A stretch of DNA of 64,000 nt from Saccharothrix australiensis (GCF_003634935.1 NZ_RBXO01000001.1:1054001-1118000), one strand, 5' to 3'; positions 46,073-54,020 are shown, counted from the first letter of the stretch. Program-made: numbers and translations. Notes: generated by a model from the sequence alone, not told the origin.

Positions 46073-46761
46073 GATCGCCCCGAGTGGTAGTCGACGGCGT
46101 CGAGGATCGCCCGCAGCACGTCGCATTTGAACGCCAGCGCGGCCACCGCCGCGTCCTGCTGCTCGCGCGTGGCGCAGTTGCGCACCACGAGGTCCAAAGT
46201 GGACTTGCCCTCGCCCTCGATCACCTTCAGCCGCGTGGTGAAGTAGGTGAAGCCCTCTTCGGCGATCCAGGGGTACCGCGCCCGCATGTCCGCCAACCGC
46301 CGCGTCATCAGGCCGCGCGAGAACATCTCGGTGAGCCCCGAGGCCACCGCCTCCACCCAGGGCCTGTTGCGGGCGAAGTTCACGTAGGCGTCCACGGCGA
46401 ACCTGGTGCCGGGCAGCACGTGCCGCTCGTCCAGGACCTCCTCCCTGGTCAGCCCGAGGGATTCGGCCATCCGCAACCAGTTCTCCGCGCCGCCCTCGCC
46501 GGCGCGCTCGCCGTCGTGCCACACGATCCGCTCCCGCCACACCCGTCGGACGTCGGGGTCGGGGCAGTTCGCCAGGATGGCGGCGTCCTTGCGCGGTATG
46601 CAGCGCTGGTAGTACCACCGGTTCGCCGCCCACAGCTGGAGCTCGTCCTTGGACAGCGTCCCGGCGTGCAGGCGGAGGTGGAACGGGTGGGTGTCCCAGT
46701 AGCGGGCGGACAGCGCCCGCAGCCGGGCGGTGAACTCCTCGTCGGGTAACAGCTCGGACAT
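46069..46761 (-). CDS. pqqC: Pyrroloquinoline-quinone synthase PqqC
   Basis: A 230-aa cofactor-free oxidase that carries out the final ring closure and oxidation to PQQ. It is all helical; conserved stretches are RYWDTHPFH (20-28), WAANRWYYQRCIPRKDA (44-60), WHDGERAGEGGAENWLR (81-97) and FSRGLMTRRLADM. ATG 46761 is preceded on its strand by AGGGAGG. It comes second in the operon, 262 bases after pqqA, behind a strong hairpin. Confidence 0.95.
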   Translation of the reverse strand: MSELLPDEEFTARLRALSARYWDTHPFHLRLHAGTLSKDELQLWAANRWYYQRCIPRKDAAILANCPDPDVRRVWRERIVWHDGERAGEGGAENWLRMAESLGLTREEVLDERHVLPGTRFAVDAYVNFARNRPWVEAVASGLTEMFSRGLMTRRLADMRARYPWIAEEGFTYFTTRLKVIEGEGKSTLDLVVRNCATREQQDAAVAALAFKCDVLRAILDAVDYHSGRS

Positions 46762-46979
46762 TCGCGCCTCCCTGGATTCCCGGCTCCGGCGGTGCACCGC
46801 CCACCCACCCGGCCGACGACTGCCGCGCCGACCGACCGCGCGCCGGCGGCGCGGACCACTCGCGCCACGCGCCACCGCGGACCACCCGCGCCGCACGGCG
46901 ACGGCGCGGCGATCGGTGGCGGCGCGGCGATCGGCGTGCGGGCACCGCGCCGTCGCACGGGATCGCGGCGGACGGCGGC

Positions 46980-47011
46980 GTCGTGACTCCGGGCCGTGCC
47001 GGAGCCACGAC
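46980..47011 (-). terminator. Attenuator-like hairpin between pqqA and pqqC
   Basis: Thirteen-base arms (46980-46992 and 46999-47011; 12 Watson-Crick pairs and one G-U on the minus-strand RNA) with a 6-base loop begin 12 bases after the pqqA stop. No U-run. It probably limits read-through so that the peptide precursor mRNA exceeds that of the enzymes. Confidence 0.65.
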
Positions 47012-47023
47012 GGTGGGCGGGAC

Positions 47024-47125
47024 TCAGCCGCGCGCGGCGTACGCGGTGACTTCCATCGGGGTGTCGATGTCCCGGAAGTCCGGCTTGACCCAGGTGGGCT
47101 TCTGCGTCGTCTTCTCGGCTGGCAT
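47024..47125 (-). CDS. pqqA: PQQ precursor peptide PqqA
   Basis: A 33-aa ribosomal peptide from which the PQQ skeleton is cut. The essential Glu-x3-Tyr core is EVTAY, preceded by the conserved Trp and Pro of the leader (PTWVKPDFRDI) and followed by a short AARG tail. ATG 47125 has GAGGAG (47134-47139 on the plus strand as CTCCTC) eight bases upstream. The first gene of the PQQ operon, divergent from the sugar dehydrogenase at 47340. Confidence 0.95.
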   Translation of the reverse strand: MPAEKTTQKPTWVKPDFRDIDTPMEVTAYAARG

Positions 47126-47154
47126 GTCGCTGACTCCTCGGACTGTCGTGTCTT

Positions 47155-47182
47155 CCGTGGGTCGGCGGCGGAATACCCACGG
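47155..47182. promoter_or_regulatory. Inverted repeat in the pqqA/dehydrogenase intergenic region
   Basis: CCGTGGGT (47155-47162) and its complement (47175-47182) lie 30 bases upstream of pqqA, within the 214-bp region between divergent genes. It could be an operator or a leader hairpin. The AT-richer stretch at 47205-47250 is the likely promoter area for one or both genes. Confidence 0.45.
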
Positions 47183-47339
47183 TAGAGCGTTCGGGGTGGA
47201 CGCGCTAGATCGTCAAGAAACCTCACCAATTGAGAAGTGGTCTGTCCTCCGATGAATGTTGCCGCTCCACCCGGGGTGTGGTTGCATCGGAGCAGCCGCC
47301 GTTCCGCCGCCGTCACAGTGCGGACAACGAGGAGCGCAC

Positions 47340-48356
47340 ATGCGTGCTCGTGCAAGCGCGGTTCTGGCTCTGGCGCTGGTGGGTGCGACCGTCGTGGCAC
47401 CGGCCCAAGCCGAACCGTCGGCGCTCGCTGTACGGACGCTCGCCACCGGCCAGGACGTCCCGTGGGACATCGCATTCCTGCCGGACGGCAGCGGCATCTA
47501 CACCGAGCGAGACACCAGGCAGATCAAGAAGCTCACCGGCTCGACGGTCACCGTCCTGCACACCGTGACCGAGGCGGTGCCCGCCGGCGAAGGCGGCCTG
47601 ATGGGCATCGCCGTGTCACCCGACTTCGCCAAGGACAACACCGTCTACATCCACTACACCGCCGCCTCCGACAACCGGATCGCCAAGCTCCGCCTCGGCG
47701 GGACGCCGGAACCGATCGTCACGGGCATACCCAAGAACCGCTTCCACAACGGCGGCGGGCTGGAGTTCGGCCCCGACGGCTACCTCTGGGCGACCACCGG
47801 CGACGCGGGCAACAGCGCCAACGCCCAGAACCTCAACACCCTGGCGGGGAAGGTCCTGCGCTTCACCACGACCGGCGCGCCCGCGCCGGACAACCCGTTC
47901 AACAGCCGCGTCTACTCCTACGGGCACCGCAACTCCGAGGGCATCACGTGGGCCAACGGACGCGCCTACGCGACGGAGTTCGGCAACAACCGGACGGACG
48001 AGCTGAACTGGATCCAGCCCGGCAAGAACTACGGCTGGCCGACGTGCGAAGGCCCGTGCAACGACAACCGGTACGTCAACCCCGTGAAGTCCTGGTCGAA
48101 CCGCGAGGCCGGCCCCACCGGCATCGCCTTCTACAAGAACGCCCTCTACATCGGCGCGGTGGCCGGCCGGCGGGTCTGGAAGATCCCGGTGACCGGTACC
48201 GAGCTGGGCACCCCGCAGTCCGTCTTCACCGGCTACGGCCGAGTGCGCTCGGTCGCGTCGGCCCCGGACGGCACGCTGTGGCTGGGCACGTCCAACCAGG
48301 ACGGCCGAGGCACCCCGGCCGCGACCGACGACCGAATCCTCAGCACCGACGGCTAA
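47340..48356 (+). CDS. Secreted PQQ-type sugar (glucose/sorbosone) dehydrogenase
   Basis: A 338-aa exported six-bladed propeller. A Sec signal peptide with AQA cleavage near residue 25 and no lipobox means the enzyme is released, unlike its lipoprotein paralogue at 1889-2980. Family segments: DVPWDIAFLPDGSGIYTERD, EGGLMGIAVSPDF, FHNGGGLEFGPDGYLWATTG, and NYGWPTCEGPC. ATG 47340 has GAGGAG at 47329-47334. Divergence from the PQQ operon strongly suggests that PQQ is its cofactor. The substrate is probably an aldose but is not determined. Confidence 0.93.
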   Translation: MRARASAVLALALVGATVVAPAQAEPSALAVRTLATGQDVPWDIAFLPDGSGIYTERDTRQIKKLTGSTVTVLHTVTEAVPAGEGGLMGIAVSPDFAKDNTVYIHYTAASDNRIAKLRLGGTPEPIVTGIPKNRFHNGGGLEFGPDGYLWATTGDAGNSANAQNLNTLAGKVLRFTTTGAPAPDNPFNSRVYSYGHRNSEGITWANGRAYATEFGNNRTDELNWIQPGKNYGWPTCEGPCNDNRYVNPVKSWSNREAGPTGIAFYKNALYIGAVAGRRVWKIPVTGTELGTPQSVFTGYGRVRSVASAPDGTLWLGTSNQDGRGTPAATDDRILSTDG

Positions 48357-48377
48357 CAACCCCCGGGGGAGCACGAC

Positions 48378-48412
48378 CGGCCCCAGGCGGCGCGAGAGCA
48401 CGCCTGGGGCCG
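48378..48412 (+). terminator. Terminator after the secreted dehydrogenase
   Basis: Perfect 12-base arms (CGGCCCCAGGCG at 48378-48389 and its complement at 48401-48412) with an 11-base loop lie 22 bases after the stop. Confidence 0.7.
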
Positions 48413-48512
48413 CGCCCGACCACCCCGCCCCCCCTTGGAACACCAGGCCCCCAGCGTCAGACCATCCCGCACCGACCTCCACCCCTGCTCGCGCCGCGCA
48501 GACTCCTGGTCT

Positions 48513-48938
48513 CGTGTTCTCCCCGTATGGCCTGCCCGGAGGGCGACCACGCTTGTTGGCAGGGCGCAAGCACGCTTCACCGCTTGCGCCCTGCCAACAA
48601 GCGTGGTGGTCTTTAGACAGGTCATGCGGGGAAAACACGACGCCTTCAAGTTTTTCCTCCCCGGAGGTCTGCCCAGCGGCGAGCGTCCATCTTTAAGCTT
48701 TGACCCGCTAAAACCGAAGAACTTCCGCGCGGAAGGCGCCCGCACAAGCTTTAAAAGAAGGCGCTCGCCGCTGGGCAGACCTCCGGGGGAGAAAAACAAA
48801 AGCCGAGGCGTCGTGTTCTCCCCGTATGGCCTGTCAAAGACCACCACAGTCGGTCAGGGGGCGCAAGCGGTGAAGCGTGCTTGCGCCCCCTGACCGACTG
48901 TGGTTGCCCTGCGGGCAGGCCATACGGGGAGAACACGA
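48513..48938. repeat. 426-bp nested composite inverted repeat
   Basis: The ends CTCGTGTTCTCCCCGTATGG and its complement define one large palindrome. Inside are three hairpins: left, 25-base perfect arms (48546-48570, 48583-48607); right, 25-base perfect arms (48843-48867, 48880-48904); middle, about 36-base arms near 48650-48687 and 48760-48797. The 12-base loops of the left and right hairpins are reverse complements of each other. The GTGTTCTCCCCGTATGGCCTG motif occurs four times, twice in each direction, one copy decayed. It lies between two convergent genes. No transposase is present. Confidence 0.93.
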
Positions 48939-49014
48939 GGCCAGAGGTCTGTGCGGGGGCGTACGGCCTGGTGGGCGGGTGTCTGTGTCGGGGTGTGCGC
49001 CGCCTGGACGTCGG

Positions 49015-50226
49015 TCAGTTGCGGGCCGGTGGGATTCGGCGCAGTTGTTCCAGTACGGCGGGGTCCTGGAGTTGCATCCACTGGATGACTTCGGTGTAGG
49101 TGGCGCAGATCGTTTCCTCCTGTACGCACACCTCTTCCATGAATCGTTCCACGGCCTGGCTGAAGGCTCCGCCCGCCCAGTCGTTGAAGTGGTTGCCGAT
49201 GACCATCGGCGCGCGGTTCCCGTTGAGGGCCGACTGGTACACCGACCGGTACGTGTCGAGCACGATCTGGGTGTATTCGCCGGGAGGTCCGGGGTCCTCC
49301 TTGGCGCCGTTGAGCGCGTACCAGAGGTTGAAGTCCATCATGACGACGCGCTTCCCGAGCGCGGGTACGCGGACCTCGGGCATGGGGAACTCCCAGATGC
49401 CGTCCTTGACCGAGGGCCAGGAGACGCCGAGGCTCACTTGGCTCGTGTCGTACACCAGCCCGTGCCCGCGCATGGAGGGGAACGCCTGCCCCCAGTCGCC
49501 CTCCAGGCACGGGGTGCGCCCGCCGCGCACGGTCGCCGGGTCCAGTCGGAAGCCCTGCGTGCGGGCCTTCTCCAGGATCGCGAAGAACTGGTCGAGTTCG
49601 CGGTCCCACTCGGCGGTGCTCCAGCGGCCGACGTTCGGCTCGTCGCCCTGGCAGTAGTGGCCGTTGTAGTGGGTGCCGATCTCGTGTCCGGCGGCGAGCG
49701 CGTCGTTCAGGTACGCGATGCGCGTGGCGACCTCCTCGCGGGTGCCGCCGAAGCCGATGGACGAGTAGCCGCGGCGGTGGCCGGGGCCGGTGTAGGTGGC
49801 GGCGTCGGCGTCGGGGATGAGGTAGACGCCGGACAGCAGGCCGGTGACGTGCGCGTTGACGCGCTTGGCCAACGGCATCACGCGGTCCCAGTGCGCCTTG
49901 GACGCCGCGCCGTCGAAGGAGAACAGGACGAACTGCGGCGGCTTCTCGCCCGGTCGCAGCTTCCGCATCCACCCGGGCGCGGCGGTGGCCGGCGGGACGG
50001 TGGGCGTCGGGCCGCCGGGCGAGGTGGAGACCCTGGGTGCTATCGGCAACGGCGAGGCGAGTTGTTCCGCCGATTCCCCCGGCCGTGGTTCGCGTGCGCC
50101 GAGCACCGCCAACACCACCAGGGTGAGTGCCAACGCGGTTGCCGTGGTGACCCAACCCCAACGCTTCACAACCGGAAGACGACTCGGCGTGGTCAAAGGT
50201 TGCCTTTGTGCAACCGATTGTTGCAT
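49015..50226 (-). CDS. Polysaccharide deacetylase-like membrane-anchored protein
   Basis: A 403-aa protein with one N-terminal transmembrane anchor (about 24-43), a Pro/Thr linker and an extracytoplasmic NodB-like barrel. The first NodB motif is altered to FSFDGA (102-107, Asp105), lacking the usual double Asp, whereas the metal-binding HEIGTHYNGH segment (181-190) is intact. Catalysis is therefore not certain. Cell-wall or exopolysaccharide deacetylation is the family role. The start is uncertain: ATG 50226 lacks a Shine-Dalgarno; a GTG at 50169 is an alternative just before the membrane segment. Confidence 0.8.
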   Translation of the reverse strand: MQQSVAQRQPLTTPSRLPVVKRWGWVTTATALALTLVVLAVLGAREPRPGESAEQLASPLPIAPRVSTSPGGPTPTVPPATAAPGWMRKLRPGEKPPQFVLFSFDGAASKAHWDRVMPLAKRVNAHVTGLLSGVYLIPDADAATYTGPGHRRGYSSIGFGGTREEVATRIAYLNDALAAGHEIGTHYNGHYCQGDEPNVGRWSTAEWDRELDQFFAILEKARTQGFRLDPATVRGGRTPCLEGDWGQAFPSMRGHGLVYDTSQVSLGVSWPSVKDGIWEFPMPEVRVPALGKRVVMMDFNLWYALNGAKEDPGPPGEYTQIVLDTYRSVYQSALNGNRAPMVIGNHFNDWAGGAFSQAVERFMEEVCVQEETICATYTEVIQWMQLQDPAVLEQLRRIPPARN

Positions 50227-50600
50227 TAAGGAGGCACGTGGTGGCCGGGGGTGACAGGGCGGTGAGGGAAGGGGTGGGCGAGCGGAAATGGGTATGCGCT
50301 TCGTCTCCCCGGACGCGGCGTTCCCCAGGGCAGGACCTCGCCGGGCCGGGCGGACCGGGTGGAGCGAGCCGGGCGGGGCACGGTGGCTGCCGGACGGGTG
50401 GCTGCCGGGCGCGGCGGGGCGCCGGGCGGGGTGGGGGGGACGGGATGGGGCGGACGGGGCGCGGTGGGCACCGGGCGTGGGTGGGGCGGGGCCGTGGTGC
50501 GTGGTGCGGTGGTGCGTGGTGCGGTGGTGCGTAGTGCGGCGGGGCCGTGGAGCGGAGTACGAGGGGCGGGGTGCGGAGTGCGAGGTGCGGTGGGGCGCGG
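50227..50600. other. G-rich intergenic region
   Basis: Between the deacetylase-like gene and the sortase gene. Very GC-rich with strong G bias on the plus strand from about 50340 on; it contains a 15-bp tandem repeat. I see no gene. TAAGGAGG at 50227-50234 on the plus strand is not followed by a sensible start. Confidence 0.5.
50494..50538. repeat. 15-bp tandem repeat, three copies
   Basis: Three consecutive copies of GTGGTGCGTGGTGCG, the last with one change, in the G-rich spacer downstream of the sortase gene. Confidence 0.85.
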
Positions 50601-51314
50601 TCACGCCACCGGTTCGGCCACCACCACCCGGTTCTCCTCGTACCCGGTGTCACCGCCCACCCACCGGCCGCCGCACGTCACCAGCACCAGCCGGTGGTTC
50701 CCGCGCGGCCCGAACAGCTCCACCGCGCGCTGCGGCAGCTCCTCCTTGCGGACCGTCACGACCTGGCTGGTCCGGAAGCGGAACGCCTTCCCCGCCTTGT
50801 CGACCACGGTCACGTCGCGCCCCACCGAGGCGCGCCACAACTCGTCGAAGGGCCCGGTGACGCCCTTCCAGTTCACGTGGCCGGCCAGCACCGTCGCGCC
50901 CTCGGCCGCACCCAGGTCGACGCCCCACCAGGTGGCCTCGCCGACGCCCTCAGGCACCGGCAGCACGCCGTCCGCCGTGACCTCCTCGCGCACCAGCGTC
51001 GCCACACCGCCCGCGGGCAGCCGCACCGTGCCGGGCTGCTGCGCGGCCGGCGGGTCGGGCCGGTCGGGCGGGGGCGGGGCCGGCGGTGGAGGGGCCGCGG
51101 GCGTGGTGGGGTTCGCCGGCGGGATCGCGCCCGCGGGCAGCCCGGCCAGGTCGACGCCACGCCCGGACCTCATGCTGTCACCCAACGGGTGGGGGACCAC
51201 CGCATCACCTGGTCGTGGTGCGCCGGCGACCACCTCGTCACGGACGGGCGCGACCGCCAGCGCGGCGGCGACGAGCGCACCCGTCACCACCGCGCCGGTC
51301 AGCAACGCCTTCAC
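50601..51314 (-). CDS. Sortase (class F/E-like)
   Basis: A 237-aa exported transpeptidase. An N-terminal anchor (4-22) is followed by a Pro-rich linker (65-95) and the sortase barrel. The catalytic residues are His147 in LAGHVNWKG, Cys214 in VTCGG and Arg229 in ENRVVV. The compact barrel and the position resemble actinobacterial class F enzymes. The GTG start overlaps the stop of the surface-protein gene by 4 bases, so the two are co-expressed and likely functional partners. Confidence 0.9.
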   Translation of the reverse strand: MKALLTGAVVTGALVAAALAVAPVRDEVVAGAPRPGDAVVPHPLGDSMRSGRGVDLAGLPAGAIPPANPTTPAAPPPPAPPPPDRPDPPAAQQPGTVRLPAGGVATLVREEVTADGVLPVPEGVGEATWWGVDLGAAEGATVLAGHVNWKGVTGPFDELWRASVGRDVTVVDKAGKAFRFRTSQVVTVRKEELPQRAVELFGPRGNHRLVLVTCGGRWVGGDTGYEENRVVVAEPVA

Positions 51315-52714
51315 GAGCGGGCGGCCACCGCGCGCCGCGCGACGTGACCCAGCAGCACCGCGCCCACCAGCACGGCCCCGCCGAACCCGAGCAGCGCGCC
51401 GGTGCTCACCGCGGTGGTGGTGGCGGCCTTCGCCACGACGCCCGCGCCGTCCGAACCGGCCGGGATGGTGATCGGCACGATCGGCTTGTTCGGCTTGTTG
51501 GTCAGCGCCAGGGCCAGCGTCTGCGCCGGCTCGACCTTCCCGCACGCCTTGGGCGGCGCGTTCGGGTCGAAGTGCTCCTCGTAGCCCTTCGCCGCGGCGA
51601 CCTCGACCAGGCACACCTCCTGCGGCGTCCGCAGGTCGGGCACGGTGAGCGAGCCGTCCTCGCCGGTCTGGAGCACGATCGGCTTGCCGTCCGGGCCGGT
51701 GAGCGGCTGGTCGTCCTGCCGCACCGCGGGCTGCACGCCGTCCGCGCCGGTCACCCGCAGCGCCACGCCCGTGATCGGCTTGCCCGTCTCGGTGTCGGAC
51801 TTGCCGACCTTCACCGCACCGGGCTGGGTCCGGGCGACGGCCGACGCCTCCGCGACGAGCTTCTTCTCGCCGCCGGTCGTCACGATCCGCTGCATGTCGA
51901 CGTTCGCCGGCACGTGGACGATCGGCTTGTCCGCCGGGCTGTCCAGCCGCACCTTGACCGTCGGCTTCACCCCCGTCGGCACGACCGCCACCGACAGCGG
52001 CTTGCCGTCGGCGGGCGTCCGCAGCTCGACGGTGCTCTTGCCGTCCTCCAGCGTCGCCTGGTCCAGCTCCACGGTCACCGGCACGTCGCCGACCAGCGCG
52101 CCGTCGGCCTTGGCGATGTCCACCGTCCAGGCGCCCGGCGAGCCGACGAGCTGCTCCTTCGCCGGCGCCGTGACCTTCGCCGTCCACGGGCCGCGGTTGG
52201 CCTCCGCGTCGGCGCGCAGCCGGCCGACCGCCTCCTGCGCCGAGGCGGGCAGGCGGTCGAAGTGGAACTTCTCGTCGTAGGCGATGTGGCGGAAGTCGCT
52301 GTCCGGGTCCAGCGAGATCTTGCCGTGCGGGAACGCCGTCCACGAGTGCAGCAGGTGCGCGAGCGCCGCAGCCTCGTCGGGCGTCGGGTCGGTCGTGTGG
52401 CGCAGCAGCAGGTAGGAGATGTTCGCGGCGACATCCGGCGCGAGCGGTTCGCCCGCCTTCGTCCGCAGCTCGTCGCGGTCCTTGTACGCCTCGGTGCTGT
52501 CCGGCGCGAGCAGCGAGTACTGGACGCACCACACGTGTTTGCCCTGCCAGCGGTAGGAGCCGAGCCAGTCGGTGCTGCTCGTCTTGTACCGGTAGCCCTG
52601 GGCGGGGGTCTGGTAGCCGATGCCCTCCTCGACCTGCGCCTGGGACGTCGCGGGAAGGGCGAGCAAGCCCACACCGGCCGCGAGCACCGCGCCGGCGAGT
52701 CGTGTCCAAGCCAT
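51311..52714 (-). CDS. SpaA-like/thioester-domain-like surface protein
   Basis: A 467-aa cell-surface protein. It has a Sec signal peptide (AQA near 27), an N-terminal domain with WCVQYSLLAPD and a region resembling thioester (TQXA) domains but without the usual TQxA motif, then prealbumin/SpaA-like repeats (VKVGKSDTETGKPITGVALR) and a C-terminal transmembrane segment with a basic tail. I find no LPxTG or LAxTG motif before the membrane segment; IPAGS is the closest. The sortase gene is coupled to its stop. It may be an adhesin or pilin-like protein. Confidence 0.82.
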   Translation of the reverse strand: MAWTRLAGAVLAAGVGLLALPATSQAQVEEGIGYQTPAQGYRYKTSSTDWLGSYRWQGKHVWCVQYSLLAPDSTEAYKDRDELRTKAGEPLAPDVAANISYLLLRHTTDPTPDEAAALAHLLHSWTAFPHGKISLDPDSDFRHIAYDEKFHFDRLPASAQEAVGRLRADAEANRGPWTAKVTAPAKEQLVGSPGAWTVDIAKADGALVGDVPVTVELDQATLEDGKSTVELRTPADGKPLSVAVVPTGVKPTVKVRLDSPADKPIVHVPANVDMQRIVTTGGEKKLVAEASAVARTQPGAVKVGKSDTETGKPITGVALRVTGADGVQPAVRQDDQPLTGPDGKPIVLQTGEDGSLTVPDLRTPQEVCLVEVAAAKGYEEHFDPNAPPKACGKVEPAQTLALALTNKPNKPIVPITIPAGSDGAGVVAKAATTTAVSTGALLGFGGAVLVGAVLLGHVARRAVAARS

Positions 52715-52900
52715 GTTTGAACCTGGCCCCTCGGGTGCACGCTCGGCGTGCGTCGGTCCGGACGAACTGCCGGGGGAGAGCCTTACGGGTCGTCACCCTT
52801 CGCGACAATCCTCCAGCGGAGTGGGAAGAACGACTACGCTCCGCAGCGCGGGGTGTGGATTCGAGATCGACAGCCCGAGTAAAGTCGCTTTTACCCGACG

Positions 52901-52926
52901 GGAACCGATCGACTCGTGTGGTCGTT
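52901..52926 (+). promoter_or_regulatory. SigE-type (ECF) promoter
   Basis: GGAACC at 52901-52906 and CGTT at 52923-52926 are 16 bases apart. This matches the mycobacterial SigE consensus GGGAACC-N15-16-CGTT, used in envelope stress. It is 40 bases upstream of the Bax-inhibitor gene start. Confidence 0.6.
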
Positions 52927-52965
52927 GAACCCCGTGACGGCGTCAAAACGCCACAGGAGGACGAG

Positions 52966-53766
52966 GTGCGTACCACCAGCAACCCCGCGTTCCGCAACCT
53001 GCCGACCGGCGGCGGTTACGGGAGCTACGCAGGATTCGGCCAGCAGTACGAGGCACAGCAGTACGGCGGCTACCAGGGTGCTCCGCCGACCACCGGCGAG
53101 CGCCCCATCACGATCGACGACGTGGTCACCAAGACCGCGATCACCCTGGCCACGACCCTGGTCGTGGGGCTCGTCTCGGCGTGGCTGGCGTTGACCGGCC
53201 AGGTTCCGGTGTACGGCCTGCTGCTGCCGGGCCTGATCGTCGGCCTCGTGGTGTCCCTGATCATCATCTTCAAGCGCACCCCGAGCGCCCCGCTGGTCAT
53301 GACCTACGCGGTGGCGGAGGGCGTGTTCCTCGGCGCGATCACCGCCGTGTTCGAGGCCAAGTTCCCCGGCATCGCGTGGCAGGCGATCCTCGGCACGTTC
53401 GGCGTGTTCGGCGCGATGCTCGTGGTGTACAAGACGGGTGCGATCCGCGTCACCCCGCGCCTCACCAAGTGGATCATCGGCGCGACCGTCGGTGTGGCCG
53501 TGCTCATGCTCGGCAACCTGCTGCTCGGCCTGTTCGGCGTGAACTCCGGGCTGCGTGACGGCGGCGCGCTCGCCATCGTGTTCAGCCTCGTGGTGATCGG
53601 CATCGCGGCGTTCAACTTCCTGCTCGACTTCGAGTCGGCGAACGAGATGATCCGCTCGGGCGTGCCGGCCAAGTGGGCGTGGTGGGCCGCGTTCGGGTTG
53701 ATGACCACCCTGGTGTGGCTGTACCTGGAGATCCTGCGCCTGCTGTCGTACTTGCAGCGGGACTAG
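52966..53766 (+). CDS. Bax inhibitor-1/YccA-family membrane protein
   Basis: A 266-aa integral membrane protein with seven hydrophobic segments between about 55 and 260. It has a Gly/Tyr/Gln-rich N-terminal tail (GGGYGSYAGFGQQYEAQQYG). The BI-1 family includes proton-sensitive calcium leak channels, and bacterial members modulate membrane protein quality control. GTG 52966 is preceded by AGGAGG at 52955-52960. An ECF-type promoter sits just upstream and a strong terminator just downstream, so it is probably a monocistronic stress-induced gene. Confidence 0.92.
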   Translation: MRTTSNPAFRNLPTGGGYGSYAGFGQQYEAQQYGGYQGAPPTTGERPITIDDVVTKTAITLATTLVVGLVSAWLALTGQVPVYGLLLPGLIVGLVVSLIIIFKRTPSAPLVMTYAVAEGVFLGAITAVFEAKFPGIAWQAILGTFGVFGAMLVVYKTGAIRVTPRLTKWIIGATVGVAVLMLGNLLLGLFGVNSGLRDGGALAIVFSLVVIGIAAFNFLLDFESANEMIRSGVPAKWAWWAAFGLMTTLVWLYLEILRLLSYLQRD

Positions 53767-53776
53767 TACTGCGCGT

Positions 53777-53817
53777 GGGAAGGGCGTCCGGCTTGGGCCG
53801 GGCGCCCTTTCCCTTTT
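53777..53817 (+). terminator. Intrinsic terminator with U-run
   Basis: A 16- to 17-base GC-rich stem (53777-53792 with 53797-53813) and a short loop are followed by TTTT, 10 bases after the Bax-inhibitor stop. Confidence 0.85.
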
Positions 53818-53972
53818 GCGTCGGTGCGGAGTTCGAGTCGGAGATCAAGGGCGCCCTCGCCGGACGGGCCGGCCGCCGAGGACGGGGGCACTGCTCCAAG
53901 CTTCGCCTGGAGCAGTGCGTCGGCGGGTGAGGCGTGCGCGTGGCGCGGTGCCCTGGGGGCCGGGCGAGTGTC

Positions 53973-54020
53973 GCGTCAGGGCGTCAGGGCGTCAGGGCGT
54001 CAGGGCGTCAGGGCGTCAAG
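53973..54020. repeat. 8-bp tandem repeat, six copies
   Basis: Six consecutive copies of GCGTCAGG, the last one GCGTCAAG, 24 bases before the stop of the minus-strand thiolase gene. A likely variable-number repeat with no evident function. Confidence 0.9.

Noticed and set aside
48513-48938. CRISPR-like array
   Set aside because: The repeated 21-base motif occurs only four times in mirrored orientation with palindromic, not unique, sequence between copies; no cas genes.
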